Origin: Baekduia soli
GTDB lineage: Bacteria > Actinomycetota > Thermoleophilia > Solirubrobacterales > Solirubrobacteraceae
DNA length: 64,000 bases
Reading direction: 5' to 3'
NCBI RefSeq assembly: GCF_007970665.1
Contig: NZ_CP042430.1
Span: 3,100,001-3,164,000 of the forward strand
Below the pieces are notes generated by a model. The model saw nothing but the letters and a program-made list of their open reading frames with translations. It was not told the DNA's origin and ran no database searches. Positions 54,472 to 63,196 of the stretch are shown piece after piece. How positions within the stretch are numbered: position 1 is the stretch's first letter; every line of letters starts with the position of its first letter. The translations under genes were made by a program, and so were the position numbers.

Positions 54472-55233
54472 ATGGACCTGGAGCTCGGAGGCCTGCGCGC
54501 GCTGGTGACCGGCGGCAGCCGCGGCATCGGCCGCGGCATCGCCGCCCGTCTGGCCGCCGAGGGTGCGGCCGTCGCGGTCTGCGCCCGCGACGGTGCCGCC
54601 GCCGCCGAGGCGGGGGAGGCCCTGGGCGGCTTCGGGATGGCCGCCGACGTGACGAGCGAGGACGACCTGCAGCGCTTCGTCGCCGTCGCGGCGCAGCGGC
54701 TGGGCGGCGTCGACCTCGTCGTCGCCAACGCGGGCGGTGCGAGCGGGGGCGCCCCCCTGGAGGAGGCCGACGCCGCGGCCTGGTCGCAGACCATGGCCGT
54801 CAACGTGGTCCACGCGCCCGCGCTCATCCGTGCGAGCCTGGGCCACCTCGAGCGCTCGGCGCACGCGGCGGCGCTGATCATCAGCTCGGTCTCCGGGCTG
54901 CGCCCGCAGCTGCGCGCCCAGTACGCCGCGGCCAAGGCCGCCGAGATCCACGCCGCCGCCGCGCTGGGCCGCGAGCTGGGGCCCAGGGGCATCCGGGTCA
55001 ACGCGCTGAGCCCGGGCTCGATCCTGTTCGAGGGCGGGGGCTGGGAGGCCCGCCGCGACCGCGACCCCGAGGCCTTCGCCCGCTGGATCGCCGCCGAGCT
55101 GCCGCACGGGCGCCTGGGCACCGTGGAGGAGGTCGCCGACGTCGCGGCGTTCCTGCTCTCGCCGCGCGCGAGCTGGGTCAACGGCGCCAACGTCGTCGTC
55201 GACGGCGGCCAGGGGCATCCGAACATGCCGTAG
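54472..55233 (+). CDS. Short-chain dehydrogenase/reductase, FabG-like
   Basis: A 253-residue SDR: cofactor motif VTGGSRGIGRGIAARLA, NAG motif VVANAGGASGG, catalytic Ser in IISSVSGLRPQLRAQYAAAKAAE with YxxxK, and a C-terminal LLSPRASWVNGANVVVDGGQ. ATG 54472 gives MDLELGGLRALVTGG. The usual substrate is a 3-oxoacyl thioester or a keto alcohol; nothing adjacent tells which. Convergent with the MFS gene. Confidence 0.92.
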   Translation: MDLELGGLRALVTGGSRGIGRGIAARLAAEGAAVAVCARDGAAAAEAGEALGGFGMAADVTSEDDLQRFVAVAAQRLGGVDLVVANAGGASGGAPLEEADAAAWSQTMAVNVVHAPALIRASLGHLERSAHAAALIISSVSGLRPQLRAQYAAAKAAEIHAAAALGRELGPRGIRVNALSPGSILFEGGGWEARRDRDPEAFARWIAAELPHGRLGTVEEVADVAAFLLSPRASWVNGANVVVDGGQGHPNMP

Positions 55234-55248
55234 GCCCGCGCCGGCGGG

Positions 55249-56538
55249 TCAGGGCACGACGGGCGCGGGCTCCGGCTCGGCCGGAGCGGGCTCGGCCGGG
55301 ACGCCCGGGCCGCGGTTGACGGCCAGCAGCGGGATGAGCAGCAGGGCGATCGCCCCGCCGGTGAACGAGAGCGCCGAGTAGCCGCTGGCGGCCACGACGA
55401 GGCCGCTGCCGATGCCGCCCGTCGCGCCGGCGAGGCTGACCGACAGGTCGACGGAGCCCTGGGTCCGCGCGCGCGTGGCGATCGGCGTGGCGTCGGTGAG
55501 CATCGCGGTGCCCCCGATGAGGCCGAGGTTCCAGCCCAGCCCGAGCAGGCCGAGGGCGATCGAGAGCAGGACCATCGAGTCGGCCGGGGCCAGCGCGGCG
55601 AGCAGGCCGGAGCTCAGCAGGACCACTGCGCCCGCGCCGATCACGGGCCGGCGGCCGACCCGGTCCACGAGCCGCCCCGTCAGCGGCGAGGGCAGGTACA
55701 TCGCCGCGATGTGGATGGAGACGACCATCCCGGCGGCGGCGAGGCTGTGGCCGTGATCGCGCATGTGGATCGGCGTCATGGTCATGATCCCCACCATCAC
55801 GATCTGGGTGATGACCATGCCGGCGGCGGCGATGCGCACCTGGCGCGGCGAGCCCGCCGACGGGGCGGGTGCGCCGTGGGGCGCCTCGCGCGCGGCGTCG
55901 GCGGCCCAGCGGCGCGAGCTCAGCAGCGGGTCGGGCCGCATGCGCGCGAAGATCACCAGCGCGGCGGCCAGGTAGGCGGCCCCGGCGAGCATGAACGGCC
56001 CGGCCAGCGGCGTGACGTGCACGCTGCGGGCGACGTCGCCGGTGACCGAGACGAGGTTGGGCCCGATGACCGCGCCGACGGTCGTGGCGACGAGCACGGC
56101 GCTCACGGCGCGGCCGCGGCGCTCCTCCGTGACGAGGTCGGCGCCCGCGTAGCGCGCCTGGAGGTTGGTCGCGGTCCCGGCGCCGTAGACCAGCAGGGAG
56201 GCCAGCAGCAGCGCCACGCTGTCCAGCGCCGTGGCGGCCACGACCCCGGCGGCCCCCGCCGCGCCGGCGGCGTAGCCCGTCGCCAGGCCCGGCCGGCGCC
56301 CGCGGTGCTGGGAGAGCCGGCCCACCAGCAGCGACGCGACCGCCGAGCCGAGCGTGAACAGCGCAGACGGCACGCCGGCCGAGCCCTTGCCGCCGAGCAT
56401 GTCCTCGGCGATGAGCCCGCCGACCACGACGCCCGCCGCCAGGCCCGCGCCGCTGAGGATCTGGGCGACCGTCAGCACGCGGATCGTGTGGCGGTAGAGC
56501 GCCTCGGCCTCGTCCCGGCGCAGGTCGGCGGCGCTCAC
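55249..56538 (-). CDS. Major facilitator superfamily transporter
   Basis: A 429-residue permease with twelve hydrophobic segments. The motif-A-like loop is LLVGRLSQHRGRRPGLATG between helices 2 and 3 and a second copy is LTGRLVDRVGRRPVIGAG after helix 8. A central cytoplasmic loop (LLSSRRWAADAAREAPHGAPAPSAG) divides the halves. Substrate unknown; a drug or metabolite exporter is most likely. The final 20 residues are Pro/Glu-rich. Confidence 0.9.
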   Translation of the reverse strand: MSAADLRRDEAEALYRHTIRVLTVAQILSGAGLAAGVVVGGLIAEDMLGGKGSAGVPSALFTLGSAVASLLVGRLSQHRGRRPGLATGYAAGAAGAAGVVAATALDSVALLLASLLVYGAGTATNLQARYAGADLVTEERRGRAVSAVLVATTVGAVIGPNLVSVTGDVARSVHVTPLAGPFMLAGAAYLAAALVIFARMRPDPLLSSRRWAADAAREAPHGAPAPSAGSPRQVRIAAAGMVITQIVMVGIMTMTPIHMRDHGHSLAAAGMVVSIHIAAMYLPSPLTGRLVDRVGRRPVIGAGAVVLLSSGLLAALAPADSMVLLSIALGLLGLGWNLGLIGGTAMLTDATPIATRARTQGSVDLSVSLAGATGGIGSGLVVAASGYSALSFTGGAIALLLIPLLAVNRGPGVPAEPAPAEPEPAPVVP

Positions 56539-56622
56539 GTGGCGCCGCCGAGCCGCCGCCGGGGATGGTCGTGCATGGAGGTCTCCTACCAGAAACGCTG
56601 CGGGCGATCCCGCCGCGGGGGG

Positions 56623-57108
56623 TCAGCCGCAGTGCGTCCAGCCCGACCGGAAGGCCGAGTGGAACTCGCCGCGCGGCGACCAGTTGGACGGCACGAGCAG
56701 GTCGGCGCCGCCGCCCCACCGCACGCACTTGCTGCGGGCCGTGACGTAGACCGGGCCGGCGAAGAACTTGAAGTTGCCCTGGTCGCTGTCGAGGTTGGCG
56801 GGGTTGGTCAGCGGCCGCGTGTAGACCTCGGCGTAGAGCCAGTCGCCGTACTTCTCGGCCTGGCCGACGCGGTAGCGCTTGAGGTTGACGACGCAGTTCT
56901 GCCCGGTCGAGGCGTTGTAGGTCAGCACGACCTCGGAGAGCAGCTGGCCCCAGTTGCCGTCGACGAGCCTGTGGCGGTCGATGGGCTTGAAGCCCGGGCC
57001 GCACACCCCCGCCGCGGTGTAGGGGTTGGCCTTGGCGGCGGCCATCGCGGGGAGCGCCATGACGGCGATGAGCGCGACGGCGACGGTGACCATCCGTGTG
57101 TTCCTCAT
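56623..57108 (-). CDS. Secreted protein similar to spore-associated protein A (SapA)
   Basis: A 161-residue exported protein. A signal peptide (MRNTRMVTVAVALIAVMALPAMAAAKA) leads to a mature part of four cysteines with the segments VVLTYNASTGQNCVVNLKR, FKFFAGPVYVTARSKCVRWGG, close to the pattern of Streptomyces SapA and related small extracellular proteins. ATG 57108 is chosen so that the basic MRNTR starts the signal; upstream ATGs exist at 57120 and 57156. Function unknown. Confidence 0.72.
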   Translation of the reverse strand: MRNTRMVTVAVALIAVMALPAMAAAKANPYTAAGVCGPGFKPIDRHRLVDGNWGQLLSEVVLTYNASTGQNCVVNLKRYRVGQAEKYGDWLYAEVYTRPLTNPANLDSDQGNFKFFAGPVYVTARSKCVRWGGGADLLVPSNWSPRGEFHSAFRSGWTHCG

Positions 57109-57426
57109 GATGGACAGCATTTCTTGGCATCGGGATCCGGAAACGTCGGTTCTCATGGAGGTCTCATGCGACCAGGGACCGCGCCCGGGCGATCACGGGG
57201 TGTCGGACGCCAGGGTCGCGGGCGATCCGCCCGGCGTCCAGGAGCCCTGGCCGATGCCCTTCCCCGATCAGCTGCCCTCGCCCGACGTGCCCGTGCGGAG
57301 CCGGTGGCGGCGGACGCGGGTGGGAGCGGGGCTCGGTGTGTGACGCACATCGCAGAAGACATACCCCTGGGGTGTATCTTTGCGGGAGTCGAGTCGATAC
57401 TCCCCCATAGTACCCCGGAGCCCGCC
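57109..57426. other. 318-bp divergent intergenic region with operator-like sequence
   Basis: No further gene is supported. The left two-thirds are GC-rich and featureless. The right part, 57355-57420, is markedly AT-richer and carries the near-palindrome at 57361-57377, an inverted pair GGGAGT / ACTCCC (57384-57404) and a further ATAC...TACCCC stretch to 57418, so it looks like a regulated promoter for the small protein and MFS genes. Confidence 0.5.
57361..57377. promoter_or_regulatory. CsoR/CstR-type operator candidate
   Basis: The stretch ATACCCC-T-GGGGTGTAT is a near-palindrome, with core ACCCC-T-GGGGT, matching the TACCCC...GGGGTA form bound by CsoR-family repressors. A related half-site recurs at 57409-57416 (TAGTACCC). 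No CsoR gene is in the window, so the regulator would act in trans. Confidence 0.4.
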
Positions 57427-57645
57427 ATGTCCACCTCCACCATCTCCGCACACGACCTCGCCGAGCAGCTGCGCCTGCTTCGCGCCGAGCGCTCCCTGGC
57501 GGAGCTTCACGGCCTCGCAGCCGACACGGCGTACCTGGCCGACCTCGAGGCCGAGATCCGCCACACGACCGCCGCCTACGTCGGCGCCGCCGTCACCGAG
57601 ATCGCATCCCTCCGCGGCCGGCTGTCGGGTCCCCTGCACGGCTGA
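57427..57645 (+). CDS. Small helical protein upstream of the DHA2 exporter
   Basis: A 72-residue, almost wholly helical protein with heptad-like hydrophobic spacing (LAEQLRLLRAERSLAELHGLAADTAYLADLEAEIRHTTAAYV). There is no Cys or metal-site residue as in CsoR or FrmR, so it is not the repressor itself. ATG 57427 follows the operator region at 50 bp. I do not recognise the family; co-transcription with the MFS gene (136 bp downstream) is plausible. Confidence 0.6.
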   Translation: MSTSTISAHDLAEQLRLLRAERSLAELHGLAADTAYLADLEAEIRHTTAAYVGAAVTEIASLRGRLSGPLHG

Positions 57646-57781
57646 TCGCCTCCATCCCCGGTACTCCATTCCAGGGAGCCCGACGTGCCCCCGTTCCGCA
57701 CGGGTGGGCGGCGCCGCGCGCCCGCCGCGGAGGGCAGCGCGACCACGGCTGCCGCAGTCAGACCCTCAACAAGGAGTTCCC

Positions 57782-59224
57782 ATGTCGTCCGCACACCCGC
57801 GGCGTTGGTCGGCCCTGGCCGTCATCGCCCTCGCGCAGTTCGTCGTCATCATGGACACCTCGATCATCGGAGTGGCCCTGCCCGAGATCCAGGCCGCTCT
57901 CGGCTTCGGCGCCGAGAGCCTCTCCTGGATGTTCAACGCCTACGTCGTCGCGCTCGGCGGCCTGCTGCTGCTCGGCGGCCGCCTGTCAGACCTCTTCGGC
58001 GCCAGGCGCATGTTCATGTTCGGTTGGGCGATCCTCGCCGCCGGATCGCTGGCCGCCGGCCTGGCCGGTTCGGTCGGCGTGGAGATCGCCGCCCGCGCCG
58101 CCCAGGGCATCGGCGCGGCGTTCATCGCCCCGTCGGCCCTGACGTTGCTGATGATGCTCTTCGGCTCGGACCCCAGGGAGCTGATGAAGGCCTTCTCGAT
58201 CTACGGCGCCGCGGCGCCGGCCGGCGGCACCGCCGGCGTCTTCCTCGGCGGCGTCATCACCGAGTGGATCAGCTGGCCGTGGGTCTTCTTCATCAACATC
58301 CCGCTCGCCCTCGGGGTGCTCGCGGTCACGCCGAGGCTGATGCCCGGCGTCCCGGCGCGCCGTGGATCGGTCGACGTGCTCGGCGCCGTGATCGCCACGG
58401 CCGGCCTGGCGCTGACCGTCTTCGGCGTCGTCCGAGCGCCTGAGGAGGGCTGGCAGGCGCCGGCCACGCTGCTGAGCATCGCCGCCGGCGCCGCGCTGCT
58501 GGCCGGCTTCGTCGCCGTCCAGGCGGTGCGGCGCGCGCCGCTGCTGCGGCTCGGCATCTTCCGCGCTCCCAACCTGGCCGCGGCCAACGTCAGCCAGCTG
58601 CTGCTGGGTGGCGCGTGGATTCCCATGTGGTTCTTCCTGAACCTCTACCTGCAGCGGGTGCTCGGCTTCGGGGCCTTCGAGGGCGGCGCCGCGCTGCTGC
58701 CCATGACCGCGATGATCGCGGTGCTGATGGTCGTGGTCGCACCCCGCCTGCAGGCTCGCGTGGGCGCCAAGCCGATGGTCGTCGGTGGCCTGCTCGTGCT
58801 CGGCTCCGGCCTGTTCGTGCTGTCGCTGAGCCGTCCGGACGGAAGCTTCGCCGTCGACGTGCTGCCCGGCTCGCTGCTGGCGGCCACCGGGATGGCGCTG
58901 GCCTTCATCCCGTCGCTGGGCACCGCCATCCAGTCCGCACCGCCCGAGGAGGGCGGCCTGGCATCCGGGATCGTCAACACCGCCTACCAGGTCGGCTCCG
59001 CGCTCGGCCTGGCGGCCATGACCGCGGTCGCCGGCAGCCACGGCGCCGATCGGATCGGCGACGCCGCCGCCCAGACCGGCGGGTACTCGGCCGCCTTCGT
59101 CGGGGCGGCGGGCGTCGCCGTCGCCGGGGCGATCGTCGCCCTGCTCACGCTGCGCAGCCCCGGGCCGGCTCAGCCGGAGCTCGACGCGACGGCGGCCGAC
59201 GACCGCCAGGCCATCGCCGCCTAG
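57782..59224 (+). CDS. DHA2-family MFS drug exporter (EmrB/QacA type)
   Basis: A 480-residue 14-helix drug:proton antiporter. Motif D1/C region: VVIMDTSIIGVALPEIQAALGF; motif A: LGGRLSDLFGARRMFMFGW; motif B: RAAQGIGAAFIAPSAL; AGGTAGVFLGGVITEWISWPWVFFINIP is the helix-5 antiporter region with PWxFxINxP. AAGGAG precedes ATG 57782. The putative CsoR-type operator lies 400 bp upstream. A hairpin follows the gene. Substrate cannot be inferred. Confidence 0.93.
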   Translation: MSSAHPRRWSALAVIALAQFVVIMDTSIIGVALPEIQAALGFGAESLSWMFNAYVVALGGLLLLGGRLSDLFGARRMFMFGWAILAAGSLAAGLAGSVGVEIAARAAQGIGAAFIAPSALTLLMMLFGSDPRELMKAFSIYGAAAPAGGTAGVFLGGVITEWISWPWVFFINIPLALGVLAVTPRLMPGVPARRGSVDVLGAVIATAGLALTVFGVVRAPEEGWQAPATLLSIAAGAALLAGFVAVQAVRRAPLLRLGIFRAPNLAAANVSQLLLGGAWIPMWFFLNLYLQRVLGFGAFEGGAALLPMTAMIAVLMVVVAPRLQARVGAKPMVVGGLLVLGSGLFVLSLSRPDGSFAVDVLPGSLLAATGMALAFIPSLGTAIQSAPPEEGGLASGIVNTAYQVGSALGLAAMTAVAGSHGADRIGDAAAQTGGYSAAFVGAAGVAVAGAIVALLTLRSPGPAQPELDATAADDRQAIAA

Positions 59225-59240
59225 CCGCAAGGCCCGACGG

Positions 59241-59269
59241 CCCGCCGGGGATCCTCGAGCCCCGGCGGG
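59241..59269 (+). terminator. Perfect 10-bp hairpin after the DHA2 exporter
   Basis: CCCGCCGGGG / CCCCGGCGGG with a 9-base loop, 16 bp after the stop codon. It lies just before the cyclase gene, so the cyclase would need its own promoter or read-through. Confidence 0.65.
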
Positions 59270-59274
59270 CACCG

Positions 59275-59973
59275 ATGCGATCGGCTAGCGTCCGCCGGGT
59301 GGGCGACGAAAGCACGTTCATGTTCGCCGACATCGCCGGGTTCACCGCCTTGACGGAGGCCCACGGTGACGACGAGGCGGCCGACCTGGCGCTGGAGTTC
59401 TGCCGGCGCGTCAGCCGGCAGCTCGGCCCCGAGGACGGCGAGGTCGTCAAGACCATCGGCGACGCCGTGATGGTGCGCCTGACGTCGGCCGGGCGGGCGA
59501 TCCGCCTGGGGGTCGCTATCGTCGAGGACCTCATGTCCGAGCATGGGCAGCCCACGGTCCGCGTCGGGATGCACAGCGGGCCCGCGACGCGACGCGGGGG
59601 CGACTACTTCGGCACGACGGTGAACCTCGCGGCCCGCATCGCCGCGGCCGCCGCGGGCGGGGAGGTGCTGATCTCCGAGACCGTTCGGCAGCTCGGGGCA
59701 GCGGCGCTGAGCGACGTGGCCGTCACCGCGCGCGGCGAGGCCCGGTTTCGCAATGTCGCTGCACCGGTCGCGCTGTACGCGGTCCACCGCGCCCACGAGC
59801 CCGGCAGGCGGCAGCACCCGCTCGATCCCGTGTGCCGCATGGCCGTGGTCCCCGGGCGTGAGGCGCGGCGCGTGACGCACGGCGACACGATCCACTTCTT
59901 CTGCTCGGAGCTGTGCGCCGACCGGTTCTCCGCGGCACCCGGCGACTACGTGGGGTCGATGCGAGCGACGTGA
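59275..59973 (+). CDS. Class III adenylate/guanylate cyclase fused to a YHS domain
   Basis: A 232-residue two-domain protein. Residues 14-170 form a class III cyclase homology domain with metal Asp19 (FADIAGFT) and Asp63 (KTIGDAVMV), Lys59 for purine choice, and Asn117/Arg121 in YFGTTVNLAARI. Residues 181-225 form a YHS domain (HPLDPVCRMAV; THGDTIHFFCSELCADRF) with Cys187, Cys210 and Cys214, a likely metal or heme-type site. All catalytic residues are in place. ATG 59275 is used; GTG 59299 would give a shorter start right at the domain. Cytoplasmic; it could tie cyclic nucleotide output to metal status. Confidence 0.88.
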   Translation: MRSASVRRVGDESTFMFADIAGFTALTEAHGDDEAADLALEFCRRVSRQLGPEDGEVVKTIGDAVMVRLTSAGRAIRLGVAIVEDLMSEHGQPTVRVGMHSGPATRRGGDYFGTTVNLAARIAAAAAGGEVLISETVRQLGAAALSDVAVTARGEARFRNVAAPVALYAVHRAHEPGRRQHPLDPVCRMAVVPGREARRVTHGDTIHFFCSELCADRFSAAPGDYVGSMRAT

Positions 59974-60161
59974 TCGTCGCCGGCGGCGCGGAGGCGCAGG
60001 AGCCGATGCTGGGCGGGGCCGAGCAATTGGTGATGCCGACGGCCGGTCGAACCCCCCGATCGACCGGCCGGAGGGCGCTCGACCTGGGCCGAGCGGTATG
60101 ACCGCTACGAGCGGTCCGCGCGCTGGAGAACGACCGTTGGTTCATCTTCTCGCTCGATGGC

Positions 60162-60516
60162 TCAGCGGGCGTACATGATGACCCCGACGCCGACAAGGCA
60201 GATGAACGCGCCGGCGAAGTCCGAGCGATCGGGGCGGAAGCCGTCGAAGGTGATGCCCCAGAGCAGCGATCCGACGATGAGGACGCCGCCGCAGGCCGCC
60301 AGCACCCGGCCGAACTCATGGCTCGGCTGGAAGGCGGCGATGACGCCGTAGGCGGCGAGGGCCATGGCGCCGACAGCGATGAACGCGAGGCCCCTGTGCT
60401 CCTTGATGCCGATCCAGACGAGGTAGGCGCCGCCGATCTCGGCGATGGCGCGGCCAGGTGCAGGGCGGCGACCGCAGCGGCCAGGGGGGGCGAGGCCGGT
60501 GCGGTGCTCGTCAGGC
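60162..60516 (-). pseudogene. ynfA: ynfA (UPF0060) with a frameshift near its 5' end
   Basis: A four-helix membrane protein of the YnfA/UPF0060 family, about 110 residues when intact. The reading frame ending at 60162 gives [76 protein letters not shown], which is unmistakable. The expected first helix ([13 protein letters not shown]) is in another frame, separated by one indel near 60449-60455, and no start codon fits. Either the gene is broken or the sequence has an error. The 5' boundary is approximate. The preceding 188 bp (59974-60161) hold nothing I can support. Confidence 0.75.
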
Positions 60517-60601
60517 TGATGGACGACCTCGCGCACGTCCAGCACACGAGGATCGGCATCGCCCAGTTCGCCCACGGCGCGCCGAACGACACCCCGCAAC
60601 G

Positions 60602-60631
60602 ACGAAGGCCCCGCATTCGCAGGGCCTTCGT
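60602..60631. terminator. Perfect 10-bp bidirectional terminator-like hairpin
   Basis: ACGAAGGCCC / GGGCCTTCGT with a 10-base loop (60612-60621), in a gene-free stretch. The stem class is typical of intrinsic terminators in actinobacteria but lacks a T-tract on either side. No tRNA or ncRNA was found before it on either strand. Confidence 0.6.
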
Positions 60632-60873
60632 GGAAGCGGCTGAAGGGACCCGACGGCATGGCGACGGACTGTTGCGGCGCTGGAAGGGTTACACGTCCTG
60701 GCCTGGCCCTGCAACGTGCGATTCGCCGTGCGATCGCGGGTGCAGAGCGTGCCCAGGCGGCACCGCGCGCGTGGTACCAGGATCGTGGTTGCCCGTCTTG
60801 CCACCCGGTGGTAGCTTCGCAGCCGCTTGCGGGGGCGCGACGTACCGATCGGGATTGACAGACGGGGGTTTTG

Positions 60874-62859
60874 ATGGACGTGGTTCGCGTCGGCCGCAGT
60901 CTTGCGCCGGTGGTTGCCGTGCTCGCCTTCGCGGCGGCGCCGTGCAGCGCGCAGGCCCGTACGACGCCGCGGCGCGTGGCGCCGGCGCGTAGAGCGTCCG
61001 TGCTCGTACATGCGATCCATCGAGCATCGACGACCCAGCAGCACGAGCGCGCCGTCCTTGCGGTGATGCGCAAGCTCGACGTCGCCGTCTACACCGGATC
61101 GGGACAGGCGGTCGTGACTCACGCGTCGGCGGCACACCACGCGTTTCTCTACGACTTCGAACTCGGCGCCTTGGGCGATCAGGTCGCCCGCGGGGAGCGG
61201 ATCCCGGTCACGACGCTCGCCCAGCGCCTCAGTGACGCGGGCCTGCACAAGCCGCACTCGGCACTCGGCGCAGCAGATCTCGCGGCCGGCATCGCCGCGG
61301 CGGTGCAGGACGGCCAGCGCCATCCAGGGAGCGCCACGTCATTTCCCTCGCTCGTCCTCGCCGCGCTCGGGCGCACCGACACGCCGCGCGTCGACATCGC
61401 GCACCTGAAAGGCACCGACAGCCTTGATCCGCTGCAGGCAGAGATCATCATGTTGGGGATCGCGCAGACCACGTACGGCACGGTCCGCCACGTGCGCCAC
61501 ATCGCGCGCGCCGCGGGTACGTCCGACTCCTGCGGGGACGTCAATCGTGCGATCGATCTCGTGCTGTCGGGCGGCAACGACGGTCTCGTCGGGAAGTTCA
61601 CCAAGAAGGCGCTGAAGACCGTCTTCAAACGCGAGTTCCTGACGAAGGCGCAGCGTGCCGCCCTGAAGCTTGCCTCCGTGATCGAGGATGGACTTCACGG
61701 CTCGGCGCTTGCCCTGTCGGTGTCCGTCCACGGTGACCCCGAGACGGCAGGGCCGGTCCACTACGACCACTCGGCCGCTGAGCACAACGTGTTGGCGATG
61801 CGCATCAAGGTCGAGATGCTCGACGACTACGGGGACATCACGGTGAAGTGCGGGCCGCTCGCCGGCCTGAAGTTCCCGAAGAAGGGCGGAATCCCCGATG
61901 TCCCGATGCACTGGGACTACCCGAACCTCGCCCAGCACGGTCAGGTCATCTGCGGGGATGGCTGCAACAAGACCGGTCCGGACGGCGTCGCAACCCTGCA
62001 GCTCGCGGTCAACAGCGAGCGGGTTCCCGGTTACGGGCTCCAGCAGGAGGCAACCGACAACGCCGACGCCGTCGCGGCCTACCAGAGTGCCTTCGGTGCC
62101 GGGCTCAGCAACCCGAGCTTCTGGGCGCAGTACTTCACGCCGAAGATCGGCGGCGTACGTTGGTTCGTGACCTGGCACAAAGCACCCAACCTCACGCTTC
62201 GATTCACCAACCAGCACGACGAGACCTACACCGATCAGCCCGAGGGACAGTTCTCGTCGACGGGCACGGGCGCATGGCATTCGGCGATCAGTGCCGTGGC
62301 GCCGCTGCAGGCAGTGACCACGACGGACGGCACAGCGCTGTGGACCGGCGACGCACCGATCAACTGGGACGCGTTCTCCTACCATGACGACGGTGGCAAG
62401 TCGCTCTGTCAGGACGGCAAGACGGGGACGATCGACTTCGACGGCTCGTCGCCTGGGCCGGGCGAGCTCATCGTCGACTCCGTGCAGCAGGATCCGGCTG
62501 CGCCATCGCCGGGCATCACCGTCGTGCTGCACGCCCAGCACGAGCCAACGTACCTGTGGACGCAGACGTTCCACCACGGCTCCAGCAGCTGCGCAGACTT
62601 CTCCAACAACCTCACCGACAGTTGGTGGAGCGGTCCGAGCCGGGCGTTCTCCGCGACCGGCGTGACGACGACGAGCTACGACAACGGAGCGGGGGCGTCG
62701 CCGACCTACCGGATCACCGGCTGGCAGCCGGGGCCGTCGTCTGGTGGTGGCGAGGGGGTGTACGCATACCGCGACTTCCCGTACACCACCACGAGCGCCA
62801 GCGGGGAGCCCATCAGCGGCGCAACCCGCGTCGAGATCGTCGCCTCACCGTCGCCCTGA
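60874..62859 (+). CDS. Large secreted protein of unknown function
   Basis: A 661-residue exported protein with visibly lower GC and more A/T-ending codons than neighbours. Residues 1-27 form a signal peptide ([28 protein letters not shown]). About 30-300 are mostly helical, with several His-rich patches and a basic segment ([24 protein letters not shown]); about 300-660 appear beta-rich, with many Trp, Tyr, Thr, Asn and Gly residues and paired cysteines ([10 protein letters not shown]). I recognise no family. A TTGACA motif lies 14 bp upstream of ATG 60874, but no -10 fits. Plausibly an acquired surface or secreted effector-like protein. Confidence 0.8.
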   Translation: MDVVRVGRSLAPVVAVLAFAAAPCSAQARTTPRRVAPARRASVLVHAIHRASTTQQHERAVLAVMRKLDVAVYTGSGQAVVTHASAAHHAFLYDFELGALGDQVARGERIPVTTLAQRLSDAGLHKPHSALGAADLAAGIAAAVQDGQRHPGSATSFPSLVLAALGRTDTPRVDIAHLKGTDSLDPLQAEIIMLGIAQTTYGTVRHVRHIARAAGTSDSCGDVNRAIDLVLSGGNDGLVGKFTKKALKTVFKREFLTKAQRAALKLASVIEDGLHGSALALSVSVHGDPETAGPVHYDHSAAEHNVLAMRIKVEMLDDYGDITVKCGPLAGLKFPKKGGIPDVPMHWDYPNLAQHGQVICGDGCNKTGPDGVATLQLAVNSERVPGYGLQQEATDNADAVAAYQSAFGAGLSNPSFWAQYFTPKIGGVRWFVTWHKAPNLTLRFTNQHDETYTDQPEGQFSSTGTGAWHSAISAVAPLQAVTTTDGTALWTGDAPINWDAFSYHDDGGKSLCQDGKTGTIDFDGSSPGPGELIVDSVQQDPAAPSPGITVVLHAQHEPTYLWTQTFHHGSSSCADFSNNLTDSWWSGPSRAFSATGVTTTSYDNGAGASPTYRITGWQPGPSSGGGEGVYAYRDFPYTTTSASGEPISGATRVEIVASPSP

Positions 62860-62959
62860 GCCCTGTGCGAGCGGACGTCGGTGAGGAGCGCCGTGCCTCC
62901 GAGGTCGCGCGCGCGGGCCGCCGCCGAAGGTCATCACCGCCGTCCGCCGGGTACCGGCG

Positions 62960-63180
62960 TCGCGAATGACGAGATCGCCGCACGCTGTGCCGAAGACGCC
63001 CGGGCCGCCGGGCTGATTCGCGTTCTCGCCTACACGGGTATGTGGGTGGGGAGGTGCTGGCGCTGCTCCGGAGCGACGTCGACCTCGAAGGCCGGCGGAT
63101 CATCGTTCAGCGAGCGGTCAGTGCCAGGGGAGCGGGCTCGGCTGAGGGCGAAGCACGTGGAGTCCCTCGTGTCACGCGCC
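62960..63180 (+). pseudogene. Tyrosine recombinase/integrase remnant (frameshifted)
   Basis: Two adjoining frames give integrase-like text: ARAAGLIRVLAYTGM in one, then GEVLALLRSDVDLEGRRIIVQRAVSARG in the next, joining near 63045-63050. That is the region before the first catalytic Arg to the DVDLE strand of phage-type integrases (LAYTGxRxGEaLALrWsDVDLe). The conserved Arg is changed to Trp in the preserved piece, and the rest of the enzyme is missing. Coordinates are approximate. Confidence 0.65.
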
Positions 63181-63196
63181 GCTACGACCGGGGTGC

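Noticed and set aside
57427-57645. CsoR or FrmR repressor encoded by the small gene beside the operator
   Set aside because: The helical length is similar but the Cys/His metal or persulfide residues of these families are missing.
60632-60873. tRNA or small RNA gene before the perfect hairpin at 60602-60631
   Set aside because: Neither strand has a GTTCRA T-loop, an acceptor stem or a CCA end at tRNA spacing; only the hairpin is supported.
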